NCBI RefSeq assembly: GCF_036345915.1
Contig: NZ_CP107785.1
Location: forward strand, 4,154,001-4,218,000
Length of the DNA stretch: 64,000 nucleotides
Reading direction: 5' to 3'
Source of the DNA: Nocardia sp. NBC_00565
GTDB taxonomy: Bacteria; Actinomycetota; Actinomycetes; Mycobacteriales; Mycobacteriaceae
The notes under the pieces are model-generated. The model saw nothing but the letters and a program-made list of their open reading frames with translations, had not been told where the DNA came from and made no database searches. This document shows, in pieces, positions 26,813 to 37,216 of this stretch. The position numbers and the translations under genes are program-made. The first letter of the stretch is position 1, and each line of letters starts with the position of its first letter.

Positions 26813-27492
26813 GAGGGCGACTCCGTCGCGTCCGCGGGGTTCTGCGGTTGCGCGGGCGGGATCACATCCCGTGCGCCCGGCGAGTTCCGGACCGCGAGCA
26901 CCCGCTGGAACACCGTGACGATACTCAGCACCGCCAGCGTCCACATCGCCACGTGCACGGCCCAGGTCAGCCATTCGATCCCCCAATAACCGCCGATACC
27001 GGTCAATCCGGCGCCGACCAACACAATGATCAGCCGATCCGGCCGCTCGATCAGCCCGCCGTCCGCGGACAGTCCGCTCGCCTCGGCGCGCGCCTTGGCG
27101 TATGAAATCACCTGGGAGGTAACCAACACCACCAGCGTCGCGAGGAACAGCGGCTTACTGTTCTCGTGATACACCGCCCACCAGGCCAACCCGGCGAAGA
27201 TGGCGCCGTCGGCGACCCGGTCGCAGGTGGCGTCCAGGACCGCACCGAATTTCGTACCGCCGCCGCGGGCCCGGGCCATCGCGCCGTCGAGCATGTCGAA
27301 CATGACGAACAGCCAGATCACCATGGTTCCCCAGAACAGGTGTCCGGTCGGGAACAAGGTTGCCGCGGCCGTGACCGAGGCGACGGTACCGATCACCGTT
27401 ATCGCATCAGGGGTCAGCCCGGTCTTGACGAGCGCTTTGCCCAGCGGCGCAGTCGCTTTGGAGAACGTCTCGCGGCCGAAGAAGCTCAGCAC
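26809..27492 (-). CDS. pgsA: Phosphatidylinositol phosphate synthase
   Basis: This CDP-alcohol phosphotransferase couples CDP-diacylglycerol with inositol 1-phosphate to give PI phosphate, the precursor of PI and PIMs. The catalytic signature is complete: DMLDGAMARARGGGTKFGAVLDATCDRVAD (8-residue spacing, four Asp). The 227-residue protein has six predicted helices. It is first in the tight pgsA-patA-pimA unit. A myo-inositol catabolic locus 10 kb away gives the inositol economy of the cell another branch. Confidence 0.95.
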   Translation of the reverse strand: MLSFFGRETFSKATAPLGKALVKTGLTPDAITVIGTVASVTAAATLFPTGHLFWGTMVIWLFVMFDMLDGAMARARGGGTKFGAVLDATCDRVADGAIFAGLAWWAVYHENSKPLFLATLVVLVTSQVISYAKARAEASGLSADGGLIERPDRLIIVLVGAGLTGIGGYWGIEWLTWAVHVAMWTLAVLSIVTVFQRVLAVRNSPGARDVIPPAQPQNPADATESPS

Positions 27493-27493
27493 C

Positions 27494-28164
27494 CTACTCG
27501 ACTTCCTTCCACGCCGCCGAGAGCAGAGCCCGAGTTTCGCGCAGCAACTGCGGCATGACCTTCACGCCGCCGACAACGGTGATGAAATTCGCGTCCCCGC
27601 CCCAGCGCGGCACGATGTGCTGATGCAGGTGGTCGGCCAGCGAACCGCCCGCCACCCCACCGAGATTCAGGCCGACGTTGAAACCGGCGGGCCGCGAGAC
27701 CCGCTTCATCACCCGAATCGCCTGCTGGGTGAAGGCCATCAGCTCGGCACTTTCCGCAGGCGTGAGGTCCTCGAGGTTGGCGACCTTGCGGTAGGGCACC
27801 ACCATCATGTGACCGGGGTTGTACGGGTACAGATTCAGTACGGCGTAGACCTGCTCACCGCGCGCGATGACCAGACCGTCCTCATCCGACATCTTCGGGA
27901 TATCGGTAAAGGGATGTCCGGTCGCATCTTTCGGTGTGGCGGTGGCCGCCTCGGCGATATATGACATCCGGTACGGAGTCCACAATCGCTGCAACCGATC
28001 CGGCTCGCCCGCCCCGGTATCCACGATGCTCCCCTGCTCGGCCGAGTCCGCGTTCAATTCCGCGAGCCCGTCCGGCACCGTGCGCTCACTCATGCTCTGT
28101 CCGATCTGGTATGAGTGGGGACCCTGCGTGGTTACGCAAGCTTCCTCCTCCGGGCCCTGACCAC

Positions 28165-28168
<4 letters not shown>
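27494..28168 (-). CDS. HIT-domain protein (AP-4-A phosphorylase-like)
   Basis: The histidine triad motif is [10 protein letters not shown], preceded by [10 protein letters not shown]. The domain runs from about residue 65 to 200 and also has [17 protein letters not shown] proteins hydrolyse or phosphorolyse nucleoside phosphates such as Ap4A; the exact substrate is unknown. The ATG at 28168 overlaps the thrS stop (ATGA), so the longer start is plausible. An internal ATG (28093) would shorten it by 25 residues. M. tuberculosis Rv2613c is the same gene. Confidence 0.9.
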
Positions 28169-30216
<2,048 letters not shown>

Positions 30217-30560
30217 GGCGAGAGACTCCTTGGCGTTCTCTGGCGGGCGTGTTCCCGCACTGCTGCAGGCGGTTGCCCACGGGTCATCGGCGGAGGCGAT
30301 TTTGCTCCGGCGCGACCATGCTATCGGCACCCCACCGGCCCCGCGCCGATGGACTCGCCTCCCCACCCCGCGCATCCTCCCCCACACTCACGCGAAACCC
30401 ACCCCACCGCCCCACCCGCCGTTCTGGCCCCTTGATTGATCACCATGCACTCGTGCAGGCAAACATCGAGAGCGCCCGCTGATGGGTTGCGATGCCTGCG
30501 CTCCGGCACGGCAGTGGCTGTTGGCGAGTTGTGATGTCCGTGATGCGCCGTTGCGGGCAT
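30217..30560. other. thrS upstream region without a recognised gene
   Basis: This 344-bp stretch separates thrS from the FhuF-like gene end. It is pyrimidine-rich on the plus strand. I see no complete frame, no T-box anti-terminator sequence and no clear hairpin. It must contain the thrS promoter. Confidence 0.45.
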
Positions 30561-31403
30561 TCAGCTTTCGGCGGCGAGGTTCGCCAACAGCGCCTTGCGT
30601 TCGGCGGCGGGTCGTTTCGGGCAGCTGGTGCACATTTCGCACCGGGGCACTTCGAAGACCAGGCAGCACGAGATCCGGCGTACAAAGGTGCGGCCGCCGA
30701 CGTTGACGAATCGCGGCACCGGCAGCTTGCCGCCCACCTCCTCGGCCAGTCGTGCCCCCGCCTCCGGCGCACCCGCATCGAGGGCCCTGTTGCCGATCGC
30801 GTCAGCGGCAATCGCCCACAGCGACGGCACACCCGCACCCGACACCGCCGCGACCGGGGCGATCACCGTGGCAAGAGTCTCCCGCAACGCCCGCACGCAA
30901 GCCGGCCCCAGCGGATCGCTACTGCCACCCGGCGCCCCGATACCGACCGCGCGCGACTCGTCCGCACCACCTTCGCTCGCATCAGCATGAACGCCATCGG
31001 ACTCGCGGGCGACCGAGACACCGGATTCACACGGTGCGGCGGTGGATTCGGACACCGACGCCGCGGCAGGCTTCAGCGGCAGGGCGGCAACGTCGTCTGG
31101 CGCGGATTCGTCGACGAGCGGGAGGATGTGGACGCGTTCTATGCCGCCGTCGGGGCGGACTTCGCAGTCGAGGCGGTCCAGGAACGCTTCGGGGGCCGGT
31201 TCGCCGTGAGCGTAGGCGCGGGCGATTTGTTCGACCAGAGCCGAGGCCACCATGCACCACCACAGGGTGCCTGCGATGCGGGGCTGGGTGGTGCCCCAAG
31301 AGTGGCCCATCTCCGCGATGCGTGCGGCCAGCCAGTCCGGCTCGGTGAGGGTCCGGCCGGGAACGGTGTTCACTACTTCAGGGGACTGTGCAACCACTGC
31401 CAT
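30561..31403 (-). CDS. FhuF-like [2Fe-2S] protein
   Basis: The C-terminus holds the signature C-C-x10-C-x2-C as SCCLVFEVPRCEMCTSC, which binds a 2Fe-2S cluster in FhuF ferric-siderophore reductases. Upstream are ATLWW-like and PLGPACVRAL segments typical of this family. The middle (about 110-165) is low-complexity Ala/Ser/Glu-rich. A role in reducing siderophore-bound iron is likely, but no siderophore transporter is nearby. The start is the ATG at 31403, 30 bp inside the end of the upstream frameshifted gene. Confidence 0.75.
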   Translation of the reverse strand: MAVVAQSPEVVNTVPGRTLTEPDWLAARIAEMGHSWGTTQPRIAGTLWWCMVASALVEQIARAYAHGEPAPEAFLDRLDCEVRPDGGIERVHILPLVDESAPDDVAALPLKPAAASVSESTAAPCESGVSVARESDGVHADASEGGADESRAVGIGAPGGSSDPLGPACVRALRETLATVIAPVAAVSGAGVPSLWAIAADAIGNRALDAGAPEAGARLAEEVGGKLPVPRFVNVGGRTFVRRISCCLVFEVPRCEMCTSCPKRPAAERKALLANLAAES

Positions 31404-31800
31404 TCCACTCCGATCCAGCCGCCGAGCATCCCGAATGTTCCCAATATCCACAGTGTCGCGACGACAACCGCAAAAGTAACCACCACCGCGGCACGCGCAT
31501 GGCCGGTCCCCGCGCGGAGTACCACGCCATACCCTGCCGGTACTTGCCCTGTAGCCAGCGCAATGTGCGGCGTGCCGGGGCGAATTCCGTGGCAAGGATG
31601 CCGAGTCCGGCGAACACGATCGCCCAGCCGGGTCCGGGATAGGGAATCGCCAGGATTCCGACCAACAGCACCGCGGTGCCGAGCACCGCGACCCCGATCC
31701 GATAGGCGATGTCGAGCGTAGGACGTTCCGCCACCCACGCGCGCAAGGCGCGCCATCTGCTCGGCGTGCCGAGCAACCTCAGTTGCGTCTCCGGGCTCAC
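31373..31800 (-). pseudogene. TIGR02611-family membrane protein, frameshifted
   Basis: The first part (frame ending at 31378) starts MSPETQLRLLGTPSRWRALRA and has two membrane segments (GVAVLGTAVLLVGILAI and AIVFAGLGILATEFAPA), then RRTLRWLQGKYRQGMAWYSARGPAMR. That frame then becomes Ser/Cys/Gly-rich noise. In another frame the sequence continues as AAVVVTFAVVVATLWILG and ends WIGVEWQWLHSPLK, the expected third segment. Joining them needs a -1 shift near 31495-31500, either a real mutation or a base missing from the assembly. The family is small and of unknown function. Confidence 0.6.
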
Positions 31801-31919
31801 AGGTACCAGCCTACGAATCCCGCCATTGTCCTTCTCGCCTGGACGGACCGCGATTCGTCGCGGTCGGGCGCGAATCCGACACGAACCCGCCCGAACAAAG
31901 TCGGGCGGGTTCGGATCGC

Positions 31920-34172
31920 TCAGACAAGTTCCGGCGCCGTCCGCTGCCCGGTGTCATCGATGTGGGCGAGCCCGTCGACAGTGATCTCGATGACGCGCGC
32001 GCTGCCGATATCGAAGAACAACCCCGACACCGTCACGCCGCGCTCGGCGATGGCCGCACGCACCTCGGGATGCCGTTGCAGCGTCTCCAACTGCACCGCC
32101 ACATTGACCATGCTCAGCTGGTCCACCTCGCCGAAACCGGCGTCCCGGGCCGCCAGCGCCACCGGGTGCCCGAGCCGGAAACGCTCCAAACTCGGATGGG
32201 CATGGGCGAGCCAGGGGCCGATCCCGGGACCGTTGTCGGTACCGGAGTACAGCGCCTTCATGGCGCCGCATGACGAATGCCCGCAGACCACCACGGACCG
32301 CACGTTCAGCTCGTTGAGCGCGAAGACGAGCGCGGCCTCCACCGAGGCATCGCCGATGACCGGCACCAGATTGCCGACGTTGCGCACGGTGAACATGTCA
32401 CCGGGACCGCTGTTGGTGATGATGTTCGGCACGATCCGCGAGTCCGCGCAGGCCAGGAAGAAGGTGTCCGGATCCTGCCGATCACGCAGATCATCGAGGT
32501 GCGGCCGCACCACCTGCGCGTGCCGACGGTGGTAGGCCGCGATGCCGGAGGCCACCGGATCCGGATGATCGGTACGCCGCCATGAGCCAAGGATTTCCTC
32601 GGCCACCACCCGGCCGAAGCCGCGCGTGGGCGGACCCGCCGTCGCATGCGCCATCCGGGCGCTGCCGACCTCCACGAAATCGACTGTGCCGCCGGTGCTT
32701 TCCTGCTGCCGCACCCAGTCCTCGATGGCCTCGAAGGCGGCGTGGTCGAGGAAGTCGACGGTCATCTCGACGGTGACACCCACACCCGCGGGCACCTTCG
32801 CGAACTCCGCGGACAGTTTCGGCAACGCGAGGAAGGTGCAGGACCCGTCGATGGTGAGCAGCCACCGGTCTGATCCGGGAATCCGGTTGGCCGCCACCGC
32901 AACTCGCACTACTCGCCAGAGCAGCAGACCGAAAGCCAGTGCGAGGCCGATGATCACGCCCTCCAGCAAGTTGAGGAAAACCACACCGAGCACGGTCACC
33001 GCATAGATGAGCAGATCGCCGGTGCGCCTTGCCAATTTGATGTGCGCCAACTTCACCAGTTGGATGCCGATCACGATCAGCAGACCGGCCAGCGCGGACT
33101 TCGGGATCTGCTGCACCAGCCCGGCCAGCACCACCGCGAAGACCAGAATCCAGCCTCCGTGCAGAATCGCCGATGCCCGACTCCGCGCACCCGCTTGGAC
33201 ATTCGTGGCGCTGCGGACGATGACACCGGTGATCGGCAGACCGCCGAGCAGACCCGACACGACGTTGGCCGTGCCCTGTCCGATGAGTTCACGGTCGAAA
33301 TTCGTGCGCGCACCGGTGTGCATCTTGTCGACGGCCACCGCGGACAGCAGGCTCTCGACACTGGCGATCAGCGCGATGGTGAGCACCATGATCGCGACCG
33401 CCGACCAGTTCCCGCTCGGCAGCTGCGGCAGGCCGATCGCGTCGAACAGCGAGCCGTTCAACACAATTCGCTCGGCTTCGAATGGCAGCACCAGCGAAAG
33501 CACCGTGCCCGTGAGCACCGCGACCAGCGGTCCCGGAATCGCACGTAGCTTTTCCGGCACGCGGCGCCAGCCCAGCATGATCGCGATCACCACCGCGCCG
33601 ATGATCGCGTCATCGCCGTGCAGCGACATCAGCTGCGACGGCAGCTGGGTGATGTTGTTCCACGCCGAACTGTGCGATGCCCCGCCGAGCAGCACGTGAA
33701 TCTGTTGCAGCGCAATAGTTATGCCGATGCCAGCGAGCATCGCGTGCACTACCACCGGCGCGACGGCGAGCGCCGCCCGCGCAATGCGGCTGAGCCCGAA
33801 CAGGATCTGCAGCACTCCGGCTGCGACGACGATGAAAGTGGTGGTCCGCCAACCGAATTGGTTGATGGACTCGGCGACCACCACGGTCAGACCCGCGGCC
33901 GGGCCGCTCACCTGCAGCGGCGAACCACCGAGCGAGCCGGCCAGGATGCCGCCGATGACGGCGGCGATGAGTCCGGCGGCGACCGGCGCCCCGGAGGCGA
34001 CCGCGATGCCGAGGGACAGCGGCAACGCGACCAGGAAGACCACGATCGATGCGGGTAGATCGTGACGTAAGAGGGAAGTCAGACGATCTGACAATGGTCC
34101 GGAACTGCGATGGCCCGTGCCCGTGTCAGCGGGCGGTCTCGGTGGTGCGGCTACAGCATTATCAATAGCCAT
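31920..34172 (-). CDS. SulP anion transporter fused to STAS and beta-carbonic anhydrase domains (copy 1)
   Basis: The N-terminal half (about 30-440) is a SulP transporter with about 10-12 helices, including LPLSLGIAVASGAPVAAGLIAA. A STAS domain (about 480-550) follows. From about 590 there is a beta-carbonic anhydrase with zinc ligands Cys in FLACADSRIVPN and His and Cys in VVCGHSSCGAMKAL. Such fusions are thought to couple bicarbonate transport to CO2/HCO3- conversion; M. tuberculosis Rv3273 is similar. The 750-residue gene lies in tandem with a paralogue (34438-36714), about 265 bp apart, on the same strand. Confidence 0.93.
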   Translation of the reverse strand: MAIDNAVAAPPRPPADTGTGHRSSGPLSDRLTSLLRHDLPASIVVFLVALPLSLGIAVASGAPVAAGLIAAVIGGILAGSLGGSPLQVSGPAAGLTVVVAESINQFGWRTTTFIVVAAGVLQILFGLSRIARAALAVAPVVVHAMLAGIGITIALQQIHVLLGGASHSSAWNNITQLPSQLMSLHGDDAIIGAVVIAIMLGWRRVPEKLRAIPGPLVAVLTGTVLSLVLPFEAERIVLNGSLFDAIGLPQLPSGNWSAVAIMVLTIALIASVESLLSAVAVDKMHTGARTNFDRELIGQGTANVVSGLLGGLPITGVIVRSATNVQAGARSRASAILHGGWILVFAVVLAGLVQQIPKSALAGLLIVIGIQLVKLAHIKLARRTGDLLIYAVTVLGVVFLNLLEGVIIGLALAFGLLLWRVVRVAVAANRIPGSDRWLLTIDGSCTFLALPKLSAEFAKVPAGVGVTVEMTVDFLDHAAFEAIEDWVRQQESTGGTVDFVEVGSARMAHATAGPPTRGFGRVVAEEILGSWRRTDHPDPVASGIAAYHRRHAQVVRPHLDDLRDRQDPDTFFLACADSRIVPNIITNSGPGDMFTVRNVGNLVPVIGDASVEAALVFALNELNVRSVVVCGHSSCGAMKALYSGTDNGPGIGPWLAHAHPSLERFRLGHPVALAARDAGFGEVDQLSMVNVAVQLETLQRHPEVRAAIAERGVTVSGLFFDIGSARVIEITVDGLAHIDDTGQRTAPELV

Positions 34173-34277
34173 AGTCTTCTCCTTCGCCGACTCGGCGCGA
34201 ACGCCGAGGTCGGTTGACGATCAACATGTCCAGCAGGGCAAGGACCGCGAACCGGCATCTCGCGGTGAAGCAGTTCC

Positions 34278-34295
34278 CGACACAACAGTGTGTCG
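34278..34295. promoter_or_regulatory. Palindrome upstream of SulP-CA copy 1
   Basis: A perfect 7-bp inverted repeat CGACACA/TGTGTCG with a 4-base loop, 106 bp before the start codon. The second copy lacks it. It may be an operator, or an mRNA hairpin if transcription starts upstream. Confidence 0.4.
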
Positions 34296-34319
34296 AGATG
34301 TAAATCGCTTCAAGGCTAT

Positions 34320-34339
34320 TAGTAAAGACTTAGCAAAGC
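34320..34339 (-). promoter_or_regulatory. Conserved 20-bp element upstream of SulP-CA copy 1
   Basis: The sequence on the plus strand is TAGTAAAGACTTAGCAAAGC. It recurs with one mismatch upstream of the second copy, at similar distance (148 and 165 bp before the ATG). Both genes also share TCTCCTTCGCCGA at the RBS. Shared control is likely. The bound factor is unknown. Confidence 0.55.
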
Positions 34340-34437
34340 CTGAGAATTCGCCGGAAAGTGCCTGGATCGATGCCGATGCCCTCCTATGACCTGCCTCACA
34401 CCACTGCGCGCGAGCTGTCGACCAGTTCGAGCCGGAC

Positions 34438-36714
34438 TTACCGCGACGAAACCCGTTCCGCCGCCACACGATTGCCCACTTCATCGAATTCAGCGATCCC
34501 GTCGATCGTCACCTCGATCACCCGTGCGGTCGCGAGATCGAAGAACAACCCCGACACCGCGACACCTCGATCCTCGACCCCACGCCGCACCACCGGATGC
34601 TCGTGCAGCCGCTCCAACTGCAGCGCCACGTTCACCATGCCGAGCTGGTCGACCGGTCCGAATCCGGCGCGGGCCGCGGCATCGGCCACTGGATGTCCGA
34701 GCCGAAACCGGTCCAGGCTCGGCCGCGCGTGGGCCAGCCAGTCACCGAGTTCCGGCCTGGTCCGGACCCCGCGGTGCAGCGCCTCCATCGCCCCACAGCC
34801 CGAATGCCCGCACACCACCACCGCGCGCACGTCCAGCTTCTCCAGCGCATAGATCAGCGCAGCCTCCACCGACACGTCGCTGCCACCGGTCGGAACCAGG
34901 TTGCCCACATTGCGCACGGTGAACAGATCGCCGGGGCCGCTGTTGGTGATCACATTGGGCACCACCCGGGCATCGGCACAGGTCAGGAAGAACGAGTCGG
35001 CGTCGGGCCGGTTGCGCAGACCGTCCAGGTGCGGCCGCATCAGATGCGCGTGACCGCGATGGTACGCGGCGATGCCGGCCACGATGGGATCCTCCCGGAT
35101 GCCGGTGCGCCGCCACGGTCCGATCACCTCATCGATGACGTTCCTGGAGCGTCCGCGCTCCGGTGGACCCGCCACCGCGGTGGCCATGCGCGCACTGCCG
35201 ATCTCGACGAATTCGACTGTGCCACCAGCGGATTCGCATCGTCTGGCCCAGTCTGTGATCAGCTCATAGGAGGCATGGTCGAGGAAGTCGACCGTCATCT
35301 CGACCGTCACCTCCGCGCCGACGGGCACCTTCGACAGCTCGGCGGTCAGCTTCGGCAGCGCCAGGAAGGTACAGGTGCCATCGATGGTCACCACCCAGCG
35401 CCGCGCACTGGCCACCGGTTCGGCGACGATCGTCACCCGAACCACCCGCCACAGCAGCAGCGCGAACGACAGCACCAGGCCGATCACCATGCCCACCAAC
35501 AGATTCAGGAATACGACACCGAACACGGTGGCCAGGTACACGTAGATGTCGCCGGTACGCCGAGCGAGCCTGATGTGCGCCAGCTTCACCAGCTGCACGC
35601 CGATCAGGACCAGCAAACCGGCCAGCGCCGCCTTCGGAATCTGCTGGACGAGCCCGGCCAGCGCCACCGCGAACAGCAGGATCCACACCCCGTGCAGGAC
35701 CGCCGACGCCCTGGTCCGCGCGCCCGCATGGGCATTGGTGATGCTCCGGACGATCACGGCCGCGATCGGCAGGCCACCGAGCAGGCCCGACACGATATTC
35801 GCCGACCCCTGCCCGATCAGCTCACGATCGAAATTGGTGCGCGCACCCGGCCGCGATTTGTCCACGGCGACAGCCGAGAGCAGGCTCTCCACACTCGCGA
35901 TCAGGGCAACCGTCACCATCGCCAGCGCCACCGCGAACCAACTGCCGGACGGAATCGCGGGCAGGCCGATCGAATCCACCAGCGATCCGTTCAGCACGAT
36001 GCGCTCGACGTGGGTCGGCAGTACCAGCGACAGGAGTGTCGCGGTGACCACCGCGACCAGCGGCCCCGGTACGACGCGCACCGGACGCGGGACGAACTTC
36101 CACGCGATGAGGATGACGATGACGACAACGCCGATGAGTAGGTCACCGCGGTGCACCGACATCAATTGATGCGGCAACTGCGTGAGACTCACGAACGACG
36201 AGCTCAGCGAATTACCGCCGAGCAGCACGTGCACCTGTTGCAGCGCGATCATGACGCCGATACCGGCCAGCATGGCGTGCACGACCACCGGCGCGATGGC
36301 CAGCGCGCCGCGCGCCACCCGACTGAGCCCGAACAGTATCTGCAGCACACCCGCTCCGACGGTGATGAAACATGTTGCTGCCCAGCCGAATTGATGCACA
36401 CTCTCGGCGACGATCACCGTGAGACTCGCCGTTGGTCCGCTGACCTGCACCACCGAGCCACCTAGCAGTCCGGCGACGACACCGCCGACGACAGCCGCGA
36501 TCAGGCCCGCCGCGACGGGCGCGCCGGAGGCCACCGCGATACCGAGCGAAAGCGGCAGTGCGACAAGGAAAACGACGACCGAAGCGGGCACATCGTGACG
36601 CAGGACCGCTAGCAGATCATCGGAACGACGTTGGGAGGGAACGCCGGGAATCGGGTCGACGGAAGCGCTGGCGCGTGGCGACGTCCGTGGTGCGGGATCG
36701 GTGTCGGTGGACAT
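34438..36714 (-). CDS. SulP anion transporter fused to STAS and beta-carbonic anhydrase domains (copy 2)
   Basis: This has the same three-domain layout as the neighbouring copy: a SulP transporter with LPLSLGIAVASGAPVAAGLIAA, a STAS domain, then a beta-carbonic anhydrase with CADARVVPN and VVCGHSGCGAMEAL. The 758-residue protein from the ATG at 36714 (GGAG upstream) differs from copy 1 mainly at the N-terminal tail and scattered positions, consistent with a tandem duplication that has diverged. Both keep zinc ligands. I cannot tell whether they carry different anions. Confidence 0.93.
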   Translation of the reverse strand: MSTDTDPAPRTSPRASASVDPIPGVPSQRRSDDLLAVLRHDVPASVVVFLVALPLSLGIAVASGAPVAAGLIAAVVGGVVAGLLGGSVVQVSGPTASLTVIVAESVHQFGWAATCFITVGAGVLQILFGLSRVARGALAIAPVVVHAMLAGIGVMIALQQVHVLLGGNSLSSSFVSLTQLPHQLMSVHRGDLLIGVVVIVILIAWKFVPRPVRVVPGPLVAVVTATLLSLVLPTHVERIVLNGSLVDSIGLPAIPSGSWFAVALAMVTVALIASVESLLSAVAVDKSRPGARTNFDRELIGQGSANIVSGLLGGLPIAAVIVRSITNAHAGARTRASAVLHGVWILLFAVALAGLVQQIPKAALAGLLVLIGVQLVKLAHIRLARRTGDIYVYLATVFGVVFLNLLVGMVIGLVLSFALLLWRVVRVTIVAEPVASARRWVVTIDGTCTFLALPKLTAELSKVPVGAEVTVEMTVDFLDHASYELITDWARRCESAGGTVEFVEIGSARMATAVAGPPERGRSRNVIDEVIGPWRRTGIREDPIVAGIAAYHRGHAHLMRPHLDGLRNRPDADSFFLTCADARVVPNVITNSGPGDLFTVRNVGNLVPTGGSDVSVEAALIYALEKLDVRAVVVCGHSGCGAMEALHRGVRTRPELGDWLAHARPSLDRFRLGHPVADAAARAGFGPVDQLGMVNVALQLERLHEHPVVRRGVEDRGVAVSGLFFDLATARVIEVTIDGIAEFDEVGNRVAAERVSSR

Positions 36715-37216
36715 ATTTCTCCTTCGCCGAACCGGTAATCCGGTCGGTTCATCGGTCGAACATGTACTGGCATCGAAAGCGAGCGGCGGGCGAAGCTGGT
36801 CGAGCGCGAACGCTTCATGTGCTCTGCACAAAGCGACTTCGTGGAGCAGCGACCCAATGGCGCGAAGGTCAGGCGCAATAGTAAAGACTTCGCAAAGCAC
36901 ATGGAAAGCCCTACGGTGCCAATGGGGCCAACCGCTACCAAACTGTGACCCAAGTCACAGTAAGAAAAGGGTGATTTCCGGTCGGGGAAGGTCGATTACG
37001 GCGGGCTGTCCTGCGCCGATATGAAAGAAGGCCGGGCACTCGCAGGTGCGCCGACCTCGCTCAGTGGGTGGTCCCCGAAGGTCAGCATGCCACCGAAGAC
37101 GGCCGAACCGCACGCGCCTCGCCGCGCGTGCGGTCGGATTCGAAATCTCCGCTCGGGACGATGGCAGGCCGGGCATACCCGGCCCGGACGCCCTGTTGGA
37201 TCCTTCTCTACGCCCT
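36715..37216. other. Intergenic region upstream of SulP-CA copy 2
   Basis: This 502-bp stretch contains the conserved element at 36879-36898 and, near 37108-37133, a 10-bp GC-rich hairpin that could end the inositol transporter transcript (82 bp past its stop; no U-tract). I see no complete gene. Confidence 0.45.
36879..36898 (-). promoter_or_regulatory. Conserved 20-bp element upstream of SulP-CA copy 2
   Basis: On the plus strand it reads TAGTAAAGACTTCGCAAAGC, 19 of 20 bases identical to the element at 34320-34339. It lies 165 bp before the ATG. The surrounding bases are less similar, so the conservation is focused on this block. Confidence 0.55.

Noticed and set aside
30217..30560. T-box riboswitch before thrS
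   Set aside because: The conserved T-box antiterminator sequence is not found.
34597..36141. 514-codon frame opposite SulP-CA copy 2
   Set aside because: It is His/Gln/Arg-rich with no domain and antisense to a clear gene.
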